From Rikenellaceae bacterium (GTDB lineage Bacteria; Bacteroidota; Bacteroidia; Bacteroidales; Rikenellaceae), in assembly GCA_015060045.1 (NCBI GenBank), contig SUZH01000002.1, forward strand, positions 1 to 64,000: 64,000 nucleotides of DNA, read 5' to 3'. Numbering within the stretch: the first letter of the stretch is position 1; each line of letters starts with the position of its first letter. The position numbers and the translations under genes are program-made. Under the pieces are notes generated by a model. It did not search any database. It was not told the DNA's origin and worked only from the letters and a program-made list of their open reading frames with translations. Positions 29,080-38,230 of the stretch are shown piece by piece.

Positions 29080-32000
29080 GCGGTTTTTGCGGTTTGCGAT
29101 CGGCGCTCTTCGAAGCGTCCCAAGCGACCGATCAGGTAATAAAGAGCCGGGTAGAGGAAGATACCGAGCAGCGTGGCGCACAACATGCCGCCCACCAACG
29201 CCACGCCCATGATGTTGCGGGCCGTAGCATAGACCCCCGAGGCAAAGATGAGTGGAGCAACGCCGAGGATGAACGAGAAGGCGGTCATCAGGATCGGGCG
29301 CAGGCGCAAACGGGCTGCCTCCATCGCGGCATCGAGGAGCGAAGCCCCCTGCTCGTGGAAGAGTTTATCGGCATATTCGACCACCAGAATGGCATTCTTG
29401 GCCGCCAGACCGATCAGCATCACCATCGAAATCTGCAGGTAGATGTCGTTGACATAAATCGGGTCGATGAGGTGCGATAGGGCCATCGCTGCCACAGCGC
29501 CCAATACGGCAATCGGCACACTCAAGAGAATGGCGAGCGGCAAACTCCACGATTCGTAGAGGGCTGCCAAAGCCAAGAAGACAAATAGCAACGTCACACC
29601 ATAGATTGCCAATCCCTTCTTCGATTCGTTGGCCTCTTGGAACGAGACACCGCTCCACGCCATGCCGATGTCCGACGGTAGTTCCTCGGCAACAAGCTCC
29701 TCGAGGCGTTGCATCACCGTCGCGGAGGAGGCCTTCGGCGAGGGGGTGATGTTGAGCGAAATGGAGCGATAGAGATTAAACTGCGACACATAGGCTGTAC
29801 CGACCGTATCCACCACCTCGATGAGTGACGAGAGAGGAACCGGTTCGCCCGACGCAGAGTTGACGAAATAACTATCCAGCGCATAGCGATCACGACGATA
29901 GTCGGGCGCCGCTTGCAGGTAGGTCTGGTAGAGTCGTCCGAAACGGGTGAAGTTGTCGATATAGCGACCTCCGAGCAGGGCACTCAAATCGCCGTAGAGT
30001 GTTCCCAGATCAATCCCCATGGCGAGAGCCTGTTCGCGATCCACCCGCAGGCGACGTTGCGGAATCCCGGCATTGAACTGCGTCGTCACGGAACTGACCG
30101 ATGGCTCTTTTTCGAGCGCGGTGATCAGTCGGTCGGTCTGCTCGGCAAGGTAGGTAGTACCGCGTCCTTCAAGGTCTTGAATCTCAACCGACACACCCGA
30201 CGTAACACCTAACCCCGGAATGGCAGGTGGGATAAAGGCGTAACAGGTCGCCTCGGGAACGGCCGCATAGAGCATCTTGGTCAGCTCGTCGGCCAACTGC
30301 ATGGCGGTGAGTTTGCGTTCCGCGTAGGGCTTGAGTGCCACGAAGATCACGCCGCTGCTGGTCGAGGCAATACCGGCCAGCAGGTTATAACCCGCAGCAA
30401 ACGACGTATCGAGCACCTCGGGATGCTGGCGAATCAGGCTGTCGGTCGAGAGGATCGCCTCCTCGGTCAGTTGCAGGGAGGTAGCCTCGGGGGTATTGAC
30501 CATCACCATCACATAGCCTTGATCCTCCTCGGGCAGGAAACCTGCAGGCAATGTACGCCATAACAACACAATCGCCACCAGCACGACACCCGTCAAGAGG
30601 GCCGTACGTCCGCCGTGACGGATCAGGGTCGGTGTAAACTCCGTGTAGTGGAGTTGTTGGCGGTTGTACCAACGGTTGAACCAGGCAAACGGGCCACGCT
30701 CACGCGGCTCTTTGTGGCGCAGAAGCAGGGCACAGAGTGCCGGTGAGAGGGTCAGCGCATTGAAGGTCGAGATAACGACCGATACGGCAATCGTCACCGA
30801 AAATTGCTGGAACATCAACCCCGCAATTCCTCCGGCAAAGGACATCGGCACAAAGACGGCCAACAGGACAATCGTCGTCGCAATGATCGGCGAAGCCACG
30901 TGGCTCATGGCGTCAAGCGTAGCCTCATAGGGGCGCATGCCGCGTGCCAAATTGACCTGCACGGCCTCGACCACCACAATGGCATCATCCACCACCAAAC
31001 CAATGGCCAACACCAGCGCCAAGAGCGAAATTACATTGAGCGAGAAGCCCAACAACGGGAAGACGGCAAAGGCTCCGATGAGCGATACGGGGATCGCCAC
31101 AAGCGGGATCAGCGTTGCACGCCAATCCTGGATAAAGAGATAAATGATCCCGATTACAAGCAATAGCGCCACCAGAAGCGTGATAAAGATATCTTTGATA
31201 CCGGCTCGGATTGCCGTGGTTGTATCGACAATGGTCGTCGTAGCCACGCCGTCAGGAAAACGATTTTCGAGGCGTTGCATCGTCTGTCGGATTGCCGCAC
31301 CCACCTGCATGGCATTGCTGCCCGGCTCCTGGTAGATCACCAAGAGGGTAGTGGGCTTGCCTTCGAAACGTGAACTGACTCCATAGGTCTGGCTTCCCAG
31401 CCCCACCTCGGCAATCTCTTTGAGACGAATCTGCTCACCGCTGTCGGTCGTATAGACAATAATTTCGGCAAACTCCTCGGCCGTCGTAATTGCCGGCGGA
31501 AGGGTGACCGTATAGGTGTAGGCCGTGCCGTCGGGGGCGGGCTCTGCCCCAAACTCACCGGCCGGATAGATGCTGCTTTGTGCATCGATCGCCGCGACCA
31601 CCGCATCGAGCGAAATCCCATAATATTTCAACAGATCGGGCTTGAGCCAGATGCGCATGGCATACTCGCCGGCACCCATAATCTCGATTTTGCCCACGCC
31701 GTTGATCTTCAACAGTTCGTTCTGCAGGTTGATATAGGCGTAGTTCGAGAGCCACTCGTCGTTGTAGCGGCCGTCACTGTGGAGAGCAAAGACCATCAGG
31801 AAACCCGTCATCGTCTTTTGCGTCGTGATGCCTTGTTGCAGCACCGCCTCGGGAAGTTTGGCTTGGGCCGTTGCAACACGATTCTGCGTAAAGACGGCAT
31901 CCATATCCGAATCGGAACCGATGTCGAAAATCACCTGCAATGAGGCGGTGCCGTCGTTGGCCGAGGTGCACTGCATGTAGAGCATGTCGCTTACGCCCAT

Positions 32001-32207
32001 GATTGCCTCGGCCAGCGGGGTAGTGACGGCATTATTGACCGTCTCGGCATCAGCGCCCGGATAGGTGGCCGTCACCTCGACTACGGGCGGCGTAATGTCG
32101 GGATACTGCTCGACGGGGAGCTGAATGAGCGAAACCAAGCCCATCACCACAATGGCGATAGCCAAGGCAATGGCAAAAATTGGACGCTGAACAAAGAATC
32201 TCTCCAT
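29076..32207 (-). CDS. RND efflux pump, HAE1 (AcrB-like) family
   Basis: The 1043-residue inner-membrane proton/drug antiporter has twelve predicted helices in two halves. The N-terminal segment shows VEQYPDITPPVVEVTATYPGA. The proton-relay acidic pair sits in GLVVDDAIVVVE (helix 4), and the second half has YESWSLPLAILLSVPIAVLG. Length matches AcrB. The operon order adaptor, pump, outer-membrane channel makes a complete tripartite system. Substrates are not predictable, though drugs, bile acids or detergents are usual. No dedicated regulator gene is adjacent. Confidence 0.95.
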   Translation of the reverse strand: MERFFVQRPIFAIALAIAIVVMGLVSLIQLPVEQYPDITPPVVEVTATYPGADAETVNNAVTTPLAEAIMGVSDMLYMQCTSANDGTASLQVIFDIGSDSDMDAVFTQNRVATAQAKLPEAVLQQGITTQKTMTGFLMVFALHSDGRYNDEWLSNYAYINLQNELLKINGVGKIEIMGAGEYAMRIWLKPDLLKYYGISLDAVVAAIDAQSSIYPAGEFGAEPAPDGTAYTYTVTLPPAITTAEEFAEIIVYTTDSGEQIRLKEIAEVGLGSQTYGVSSRFEGKPTTLLVIYQEPGSNAMQVGAAIRQTMQRLENRFPDGVATTTIVDTTTAIRAGIKDIFITLLVALLLVIGIIYLFIQDWRATLIPLVAIPVSLIGAFAVFPLLGFSLNVISLLALVLAIGLVVDDAIVVVEAVQVNLARGMRPYEATLDAMSHVASPIIATTIVLLAVFVPMSFAGGIAGLMFQQFSVTIAVSVVISTFNALTLSPALCALLLRHKEPRERGPFAWFNRWYNRQQLHYTEFTPTLIRHGGRTALLTGVVLVAIVLLWRTLPAGFLPEEDQGYVMVMVNTPEATSLQLTEEAILSTDSLIRQHPEVLDTSFAAGYNLLAGIASTSSGVIFVALKPYAERKLTAMQLADELTKMLYAAVPEATCYAFIPPAIPGLGVTSGVSVEIQDLEGRGTTYLAEQTDRLITALEKEPSVSSVTTQFNAGIPQRRLRVDREQALAMGIDLGTLYGDLSALLGGRYIDNFTRFGRLYQTYLQAAPDYRRDRYALDSYFVNSASGEPVPLSSLIEVVDTVGTAYVSQFNLYRSISLNITPSPKASSATVMQRLEELVAEELPSDIGMAWSGVSFQEANESKKGLAIYGVTLLFVFLALAALYESWSLPLAILLSVPIAVLGAVAAMALSHLIDPIYVNDIYLQISMVMLIGLAAKNAILVVEYADKLFHEQGASLLDAAMEAARLRLRPILMTAFSFILGVAPLIFASGVYATARNIMGVALVGGMLCATLLGIFLYPALYYLIGRLGRFEERRSQTAKTA

Positions 32208-32216
32208 AGACTGCGG

Positions 32217-33323
32217 CTATTTTTTGGGAATAACATGAGCTCCGTCGTGGAATTTCTGACGTCCCGTCAAGGCAACGACTTCATGGGGTTGAAGACCCGA
32301 TCGAATCACCCACAACGAATCCTGTACCGTACCCGTCTCTACGCGGCGGAATTGCACCGTACTATCGGGGCGAACAACCCACACCGAGCTGACTCCTTGC
32401 GCCTGATTGACAGCGCGCACGGGAACAACGACCTGCTCTTCGGAGGGCCCTACATCGCACATTACACGGGCAAATTGGCCTGCCTTAAGCGATTGATCGG
32501 GATTGGCAAACTTGACGACCAACAGCAGTGTACCGGTTGCCGAGGAGACATCCTTGCGCGTGTGGCTATAGAATCCCTCCAGCGGATAATGTGTGCCGTC
32601 GTCGAGTGTGAGAATGATGTGGCTCAAAAGCCCGTCGTTATCGTAGATAAATTCGCGGTTACCCGTAATGCGCAGGTATTCGCTCATCGGAAGTGCGATA
32701 TCAAACGAAAGGGTATCGACATTGGAGATGGTTGTCAAGACATTAAACTCCGTTGTCGGGCCCACATAGTCGCCAATATGGGCATTGGACGAGCCTGCAA
32801 TGCCTTCGACGGGGGAGTAGATATCGGTGTAGCTCACGTTCAGACGTGCATTTTGCAACGACTGCTCGGCCGAGCGCACCGAAGCCTCCGACGCGTGGTA
32901 TTGGGCCGTATATTGGTCCAGCTGCGCCTGGCTGATGGCATTCATCCGAGCCAAGGGCACGGCACGTTCGTAGTTGTTTTTGGCCTCGATGGCTTGCGCC
33001 CGTGCCGATTGAAGTGCTGCCTCGGCGGCATACATCGACGTGGCCAGCTGCGAGGGGTCGATGCGATAGAGGAGTTGACCGCGACGCACCGGCTTGCCAC
33101 TTTCAAAATGTTTCGATACGAGAAAACCGTTTACGCGCGGTTGAATGACGGCATCGAAGTTGCTTTGCAGGTAACCGATAAAGCGCATCCGGCGCGGCAA
33201 AGGGCGCAGTGTAGCCTCGGCTACTTCAATCTTCAAAGGTGGCACAGTGGGTTGGGCCTGATGTGAATGGCAACCCGTAAGTAGCACCAAAAGGGCCAAA
33301 GAGATTACAATTTGTATAGGCAT
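32217..33323 (-). CDS. RND periplasmic adaptor (membrane fusion) lipoprotein
   Basis: The 368-residue protein begins MPIQIVISLALLVLLTGCHSH with a lipobox (LTGC). It has the AcrA order: barrel-sandwich half (VIQPRVNGFLVSKHFESGKPVRRGQLLYRID), a coiled-coil hairpin rich in Ala and Gln (about 75-145), the second lipoyl half (VSYTDIYSPVEGIAG), and beta-barrel and membrane-proximal domains. It links the pump to the outer-membrane channel. The ATG at 33323 was preferred over a TTG ten codons upstream because it gives a typical lipoprotein signal. Confidence 0.93.
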   Translation of the reverse strand: MPIQIVISLALLVLLTGCHSHQAQPTVPPLKIEVAEATLRPLPRRMRFIGYLQSNFDAVIQPRVNGFLVSKHFESGKPVRRGQLLYRIDPSQLATSMYAAEAALQSARAQAIEAKNNYERAVPLARMNAISQAQLDQYTAQYHASEASVRSAEQSLQNARLNVSYTDIYSPVEGIAGSSNAHIGDYVGPTTEFNVLTTISNVDTLSFDIALPMSEYLRITGNREFIYDNDGLLSHIILTLDDGTHYPLEGFYSHTRKDVSSATGTLLLVVKFANPDQSLKAGQFARVMCDVGPSEEQVVVPVRAVNQAQGVSSVWVVRPDSTVQFRRVETGTVQDSLWVIRSGLQPHEVVALTGRQKFHDGAHVIPKK

Positions 33324-33452
33324 GGCTTTCTGTTTTGAGCCAAACAGGGACAAAAAACATACCGCAACGCAAGAAATTGGGTTAAATCGGCTCTAAAACG
33401 AGAAAAAACGAAAAATTTTTATCGATTTATGGTTTGATTTAGAATATTTTCA

Positions 33453-33461
33453 TATCTTTGT
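33453..33461 (+). promoter_or_regulatory. -7 box of histone-like gene
   Basis: TATCTTTGT is a full -7 match, 31 nt before the ATG. A TTTG at 33433-33436 is only 16 nt upstream, shorter than the usual 19-21, so it may not be the true -33 element. Confidence 0.55.
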
Positions 33462-33491
33462 CACGAAAACAACCCTTAAAATTTTAAGAAG

Positions 33492-33665
33492 ATGAAAGAA
33501 CTGGTTGCACAGATCAACGCACAGTATGAGGTGTTCGCAGCAAATGCAGCAGCTCAGGTAGAGAAGGGCAACAAGGCTGCCGGTACGCGCGCTCGTAAGG
33601 CTGCTTTGGAGCTGTCGAAGCTCATGAAGGAGTTCCGCAAGGTTTCGGTTGAGGCTGCTAAATAA
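33492..33665 (+). CDS. histone H1-like (Hc1-type) DNA-binding protein, 57 aa
   Basis: The 57-residue basic helical protein begins MKELVAQINAQYE and contains EKGNKAAGTRARKAALEL and KEFRKVS. This is the conserved small histone H1-like protein of Bacteroidetes, probably nucleoid-associated. It is rich in Ala and Lys and has no membrane segment. It has its own promoter and a strong terminator, which fits a short, highly expressed monocistronic mRNA. Its DNA role is inferred from the family, and direct functional data are limited. Confidence 0.9.
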   Translation: MKELVAQINAQYEVFAANAAAQVEKGNKAAGTRARKAALELSKLMKEFRKVSVEAAK

Positions 33666-33694
33666 TTTCAGCACAACACACTTCTCGAGAAGAT

Positions 33695-33731
33695 AAGGGC
33701 CATCCCGATGGGACGGCCCTTGTTTCTTTTT
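33695..33731 (+). terminator. terminator of histone-like gene
   Basis: AAGGGCC and GGCCCTT pair around an inner ATCCCGATGGGAC stem-loop, then a T-rich run follows. It also faces the convergent hydrolase gene. Confidence 0.85.
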
Positions 33732-33746
33732 TATTTTATCGCGCAA

Positions 33747-34502
33747 TTAGAGTCGGCGCAGAAAACGCACAATCTTGCGCGGATTCTCCAGCGAGTGGGG
33801 ATGGTGACCGCAATCGGGTTTACGAATCTTGCGGATCTTACGATACTCGCCGGCAATGCGCCCGAAGTTCTCCTCATAAGGGACAATCTCATCCGCAGCG
33901 CCGTAGCAGACGATGACGGGTATCTTGGCATCCCGAATCTTTTGGAAATAGCGAATCGGGTAATCGTGTCCCTCGTTAAAATCGCCACCGGCTCTTTCCC
34001 AACGACTTACAGCATCTTGATAGAGCTTCTCCTCACGGCGCGAAGGCCAACTTTCCAGGTCGCAGACCGGCGCATCGACGTAGATCTTCTCAATCTGCTC
34101 GGGGTGATCAATGGCGTAGCTCAACGCAAAGAAACCACCACGGCTGAAGCCCTCGATGATAAATTTTTCGTGTAGGTCGTAACGACGGCGTGCCTCGTGG
34201 TAGAACTGCTCAAACTCCCGCTTCGCCTGCGGATTGGCGTACTCGTGCGTCACGTCGCAGTAGGCCACCGTAAAGCCCAACTCCAGCATGCGCTCATCGA
34301 CCGACGGAAAGGCTCCAAGGAAGGCGGGACGGACAATCCAGCGGTGATTTTTCGCTCCCGTGGGGTGAATCACAATGCAGGTGCGTCCGGCGACCTCAAA
34401 ACGATCGTGCGCATAACGATCCTGCCATTTTGGTTTGGCTGAAATGGGATTTTGCAGCAGCAACAAGGCAACAAACAACAGTAATAGGCGGTAGGTTTTC
34501 AT
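33747..34502 (-). CDS. exported alpha/beta hydrolase
   Basis: The 251-residue protein has a signal peptide (about 1-23). The nucleophile elbow is GFSRGG, the likely catalytic Asp lies in YGAADEIVPYEE and the His in CGHHPHS near the C-terminus, so the triad is complete. The substrate is not known; esterase or peptidase-like activity is typical. It starts 13 nt after the phosphoethanolamine transferase gene and is last in an envelope operon. The start at 34502 gives a proper signal peptide. Confidence 0.85.
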   Translation of the reverse strand: MKTYRLLLLFVALLLLQNPISAKPKWQDRYAHDRFEVAGRTCIVIHPTGAKNHRWIVRPAFLGAFPSVDERMLELGFTVAYCDVTHEYANPQAKREFEQFYHEARRRYDLHEKFIIEGFSRGGFFALSYAIDHPEQIEKIYVDAPVCDLESWPSRREEKLYQDAVSRWERAGGDFNEGHDYPIRYFQKIRDAKIPVIVCYGAADEIVPYEENFGRIAGEYRKIRKIRKPDCGHHPHSLENPRKIVRFLRRL

Positions 34503-34515
34503 CGTGTGTAATTGG

Positions 34516-36231
34516 TTAGAGGTCAATACCGTATCCTTTTAACAATTCAATATCCATCTCTTTGAGCCCTGAAGCTCGGTGAGGCACGGCCTCATTGTGG
34601 TCATTCAGGTAGTAACGCGGTGCCGTAGCATCAAATTGATCGCTTACGAGCGAGACCGAAGGATCGACAAAACGCCCCTCAATCGAGGCAATATCGGCGA
34701 TTGTATGGTACATGGCGTGGGTCGAAACGGGAGCCATCCTATGGCGGGCTGCCGCTGCCACCTTCTCGGGGAAGTGGGCGCAGTAACGAGGTGAGAACCA
34801 GCTCATCGAGGCAACATAGAGTTGGTAAGCGGTCGTCGTGGGGGAGGCGTGGAGGAAACGGGCACGCTTATCGTCCATCAAGTCCTCGCCATGATCCGAA
34901 CAGTAGAGCATGGCTGTCGAGCTATCCTCCAGCGAACGAAGATAGGCAATCAGCTCCGCCAGGAAACGATCTGTATATCGAATCGAGTTGTCGTAGGCGT
35001 TAAGCAACTCTTCTCTGTGATTGCGTCGAATCGCCACATCAGGATCGGGACGGAAATGAGCCGCCTCGCGCGGATAGCGTTGGTGGTAGCTGAAGTGAGA
35101 GCCGTAACAATGGAGAATAAAGAACAGCTTATCACTGTTGCTCACCTCAATAGCATGGCGCATCTCGTCCAAAAGTTGAAGATCATGACGTGGATCATCC
35201 AGATAGATCAGATTCTCTACATCGTGCGCCAGGTTGTCGATCATGGCACCCTGCGGCGCCTGGTTTGAGATAAACCATGTCTCAAACCCCGCCTCGTTGA
35301 AGAGTTGCGGAAGGCCCTTGCGACGATAAAGTTCGTCGTGTTCATCGGTATCGACCGACGAGAGAAAGAGCGGCACACTCTTGTGGGTCGTGTTGCTTTG
35401 CGTCAGCACGTTGCGGAAGAGGTAGAGATCCTCCACCTTTGTCAGGCAGGGATTCGTCTCGCGTTCGTAGCCATAGAGTTGCCAATTCATGGCGCGGGCA
35501 GCCTCGCCTATGATATAGACGTAGATTTCACGCCCCTCGACCGAAGCCGTGCGATGGGCATCAAAACTGAAGTCAGCCGTCTCGCTTTCAAAGTGGTAGG
35601 TCTTACGCAGCTCCGAAGCAGCAAGATAGGCGTTGTAGCAAACATTGATCGGGAAGATCTCGTCGCGCACCACGTGGCGTTTGGGCTGGGTATAGTGAGC
35701 CGGAATCAATGCCAAGCCGCCCAATAGAAAAAGAATCAAACCCGTCAATCCGAAGATCTTACGCAGTTTGGCCGAGAAGATGCGACGCTTGGCAATCTCG
35801 CGTACAGCCAGATAGAGCAGAGGCAGGTAGATCACCCCGACGGCAATTACAGCGGGATAGATATTGGCCAAAAGTTCGTTTGCCTCACCCGGATTGGTTG
35901 TCACGAGGTTTGTAAACATGTCCGTGGCGATAATCGAGTCGCCAAAGAGATATAACAGCACCAACTGGAAGGCCGCAAAGAAGATAAACGGGAAACCGAG
36001 CCAAATCATAAATCCGGCACGGCGCAACGCTACACTCCACATAAAATAGAAACCGAGCGGCATCAGAATCAAGGCCTCGATGGTCCAGATCGAGTACTCC
36101 TCCGTGACGGCCAGCGCAAAGTTAGGAGCGATGATCGAAACGATAAACCACAGCACCAGGAGGATCGAGAAGCGGCTGCGTGTCTCGCCCGGGTTGGGAT
36201 GGAGGTAGATATATTGCCAGAGTTTTCTCAT
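34516..36231 (-). CDS. phosphoethanolamine transferase, EptA-like sulfatase fold
   Basis: The 571-residue protein has about five N-terminal membrane helices (about 20-178) and a periplasmic alkaline-phosphatase-fold domain. The metal-site motif IIGEAAR (E243) and the candidate phosphate-accepting T281/T282 in SNTTHKSVP match the EptA group, with CSDHGED downstream. The family moves phosphoethanolamine from phosphatidylethanolamine to lipid A or other glycans, lowering negative charge and often affecting sensitivity to cationic peptides. The exact acceptor is unknown here. It lies between an Omp85-like barrel and a hydrolase, with 13-15 nt gaps. Confidence 0.9.
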   Translation of the reverse strand: MRKLWQYIYLHPNPGETRSRFSILLVLWFIVSIIAPNFALAVTEEYSIWTIEALILMPLGFYFMWSVALRRAGFMIWLGFPFIFFAAFQLVLLYLFGDSIIATDMFTNLVTTNPGEANELLANIYPAVIAVGVIYLPLLYLAVREIAKRRIFSAKLRKIFGLTGLILFLLGGLALIPAHYTQPKRHVVRDEIFPINVCYNAYLAASELRKTYHFESETADFSFDAHRTASVEGREIYVYIIGEAARAMNWQLYGYERETNPCLTKVEDLYLFRNVLTQSNTTHKSVPLFLSSVDTDEHDELYRRKGLPQLFNEAGFETWFISNQAPQGAMIDNLAHDVENLIYLDDPRHDLQLLDEMRHAIEVSNSDKLFFILHCYGSHFSYHQRYPREAAHFRPDPDVAIRRNHREELLNAYDNSIRYTDRFLAELIAYLRSLEDSSTAMLYCSDHGEDLMDDKRARFLHASPTTTAYQLYVASMSWFSPRYCAHFPEKVAAAARHRMAPVSTHAMYHTIADIASIEGRFVDPSVSLVSDQFDATAPRYYLNDHNEAVPHRASGLKEMDIELLKGYGIDL

Positions 36232-36246
36232 GAATTTCAGGATGGA

Positions 36247-37482
36247 TTAGAAAGCTTCGTTGATCGAGAGCAGGAAACCGCTCGTGTCACGTCCAAAGCC
36301 ATAGTCCATGCGTACGTTGACGCGTTTTTTAAGCTCCCAACGCAGACCTACGCCATAGTTGGGCAGCGTATTGCGCCAAGCAAACGGTTCTCGGCGCGAA
36401 AAGAGATTACCTGCGCCGCCCCAAACCACGCAACCGATACGGCGCCAGATGTGTTGGCGAAGCTCCACTTGGCACGTAATTAGGTTGTTATCGGTGTACT
36501 GTCCTTCGTAGTAACCGCGCATGCGCTCGCTACCTCCCATACGGGCCAGCATCGGCCACGGCGTACCCTCGGAATTGAACTCGCCGTGCAGATCAAAGGC
36601 CAAAAGGCCACTCGCCCAAAGACGTTGGTAGAAGTTAGCCGAAAAGGTCGTGCGTGTGAGTGATCGGCCGCACGTACCTAATCCGTGCGGAAACCATATG
36701 CCCTCCCAACGCAAATGGATACCGCGCGCGGGGTTGGGAATAAAGTCGCGCGAATCGTAGTCGGCAATCAGACCGAAACCCGTTGCCGTGTAGTGATCGC
36801 GCTGCCCCTCGAGGTAACTCAGGCTCAATTCGTTGAACTTCTTGCCGCGTGTATGCTCGAAATCGACAAGCGCACCGAGATAGGTGTGGTTAAATATGCG
36901 CTGCAGGAAACGCCCATAGATGCGGTAACGCTGTTCGACAAACTCCGAACGGAGGTTATCGCGACCGGCTCGATAACCGATACCCCAAACATCGCGCGGT
37001 GCTGAAGCGAAACTTACGTCATACTCCAAGCGTCGTTTCTCGTGGCGAAAAATCGTATTGCCCGTCACACCAAAGGAGTAAAAACCCGAGGTGGTGATGT
37101 TGGCAAAGATCGAAAGGTCAGATGGGGGAGTGATCGAATCTGTGCGATCAAGGCGGTAAAGACCGGCTGCCAGCAAGCCCAAGCCGAGCTTGGTGGTCTT
37201 CGAGTAGCTGGGGCCACCGGCGAAGGTGATGTCGATCTTCTTCTCAAAAGTACGATCCTGGGTCGATTGGCCGAAGTAATCGACCACGCGTCCCAGAAAA
37301 CCTTTGCGAGGCTGAAGCTCGTCAGGCAGCTGGAGCTGTGCCGAATCGACCACAATGGGGGTGTAGGTATAACGCACCGTATCCCCGTCCACCACACGGT
37401 AGAGGGATTGTGTCTGCGCTGCAACCAGGAGGGGCAGCACAGACAATAATATGGTATATACGATGCGTCGCAACACGGCCAA
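36247..37482 (-). CDS. Omp85-type outer-membrane barrel protein
   Basis: The 411-residue protein has a signal peptide (about 1-22, ending VAAQ) and a long beta-rich region. DSRDFIPNPARGIHLRWEG and GGSERMRGYYEGQY correspond to the D15/Omp85 strand and L6 (RGY) motif. No POTRA repeats are visible in the short N-terminal part (about 23-80). It is the second barrel of this type in the window (the other at 3467-4882). It is in an operon with a YtfJ-like protein, EptA-like transferase and hydrolase. Cargo or lipid role is unknown. Confidence 0.82.
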   Translation of the reverse strand: MAVLRRIVYTILLSVLPLLVAAQTQSLYRVVDGDTVRYTYTPIVVDSAQLQLPDELQPRKGFLGRVVDYFGQSTQDRTFEKKIDITFAGGPSYSKTTKLGLGLLAAGLYRLDRTDSITPPSDLSIFANITTSGFYSFGVTGNTIFRHEKRRLEYDVSFASAPRDVWGIGYRAGRDNLRSEFVEQRYRIYGRFLQRIFNHTYLGALVDFEHTRGKKFNELSLSYLEGQRDHYTATGFGLIADYDSRDFIPNPARGIHLRWEGIWFPHGLGTCGRSLTRTTFSANFYQRLWASGLLAFDLHGEFNSEGTPWPMLARMGGSERMRGYYEGQYTDNNLITCQVELRQHIWRRIGCVVWGGAGNLFSRREPFAWRNTLPNYGVGLRWELKKRVNVRMDYGFGRDTSGFLLSINEAF

Positions 37483-37500
37483 AAAGAGCAGGGGAGCGAA

Positions 37501-38010
37501 TTAACGATACTGCTTGACAACGCGGTAGAACTCCGCCTTGTCCTCTTCGGTCAGTTCGCCTTTGCGCAGGAAGAGCATCTCGCCATCGCGCGACACGAGC
37601 ATCAGGACAAACTGGTTGTTGCAGTCACCCAAGCCCCATGCCTTGGCCAACGAGCGATCGGTATCGGCCAGCACCGTAGCGCCATTCTTGGCCGTACGTT
37701 TGCGTGCCATCGTGCGCACAATACCGTTCGGGAGCATCGTATCCTTCAGGTTCAACACGCCAAAACCCTCGATATTCTCGCCCTGGGCGGCATGGTTCTC
37801 CTCAATCTCGATCGTAAAATCCTCGTTCTGCTTGTGGCGATCAGGATCAACATAGAAAATCAACAGGTGTTTCTCACCCCACCACGGCAGCATGGCAGGC
37901 TGATTCTTCAAATCCTTCAACTCGACGTTTTGCAACGATTGCTTCTCTTGCGCCGAAAGTGTCATGCAGGCCATCCATGCGATGACCAACGAAAGTAGAT
38001 ATTTCTTCAT
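37501..38010 (-). CDS. YtfJ-like periplasmic thioredoxin-fold protein
   Basis: The 169-residue exported protein has a signal peptide (about 1-20, ending LSAQ). The body resembles YtfJ in order: a dPN/IV motif (DTMLPNGIVRTM), a TVLADTDRSLAKAWGLGDCN block and a terminal VSRDGEMLFLRKGELT segment. It lacks a CXXC redox pair, so it is not a canonical thioredoxin. Function is unknown. It is the first gene of an operon with an Omp85-like barrel 18 nt downstream. The start at 38010 gives a normal signal peptide. Confidence 0.68.
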   Translation of the reverse strand: MKKYLLSLVIAWMACMTLSAQEKQSLQNVELKDLKNQPAMLPWWGEKHLLIFYVDPDRHKQNEDFTIEIEENHAAQGENIEGFGVLNLKDTMLPNGIVRTMARKRTAKNGATVLADTDRSLAKAWGLGDCNNQFVLMLVSRDGEMLFLRKGELTEEDKAEFYRVVKQYR

Positions 38011-38031
38011 CTTATCAACTGTTTTGCAGCG

Positions 38032-38040
38032 GCAAAGGTA
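38032..38040 (-). promoter_or_regulatory. -7 box of YtfJ-like operon
   Basis: The minus strand reads TACCTTTGC, a full match, 22 nt before the start codon. No -33 TTTG at usual spacing. An 18-bp palindrome lies just upstream. Confidence 0.5.
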
Positions 38041-38068
38041 CGGTTTTTCTCTGAAAAATGGTGGGTAA

Positions 38069-38086
38069 AACAAGATATATCTTGTT
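38069..38086. promoter_or_regulatory. 18-bp perfect palindrome
   Basis: AACAAGATATATCTTGTT is a perfect inverted repeat. It starts 28 nt beyond the -7 box of the YtfJ-like operon, just past the expected -33 region, where an activator or repressor could bind. It also lies in the intergenic space behind the phosphatase gene. Confidence 0.5.
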
Positions 38087-38164
38087 CGTTTCGGAAAGAA
38101 GGAGGATATTCGAGCCGTTTTGTAGGGTTGCAACGAGCCTATATGGATGTGCATATAAAAGAGG

Positions 38165-38198
38165 CAAGGCTACAGCTGTTTTACGAGCCATAGCCTTG
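38165..38198 (-). terminator. probable terminator of phosphatase gene
   Basis: CAAGGCTA (38165-38172) pairs with TAGCCTTG (38191-38198) around an 18-nt loop. On the minus strand a CTCTTTTATAT tract follows. The loop is long, so the call is tentative. Confidence 0.45.
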
Positions 38199-38230
38199 TC
38201 GATTCCATTTTTATATATCAATCTACCGTT

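Noticed and set aside
33450..33746. 98-codon frame antisense to the histone-like gene
   Set aside because: The plus-strand 57-residue protein is a well-known family with promoter and terminator; the antisense frame is a shadow.
38015..38221. 68-codon frame on the minus strand in the phosphatase-YtfJ gap
   Set aside because: It overlaps the promoter, palindrome and hairpin, and its composition does not look coding.
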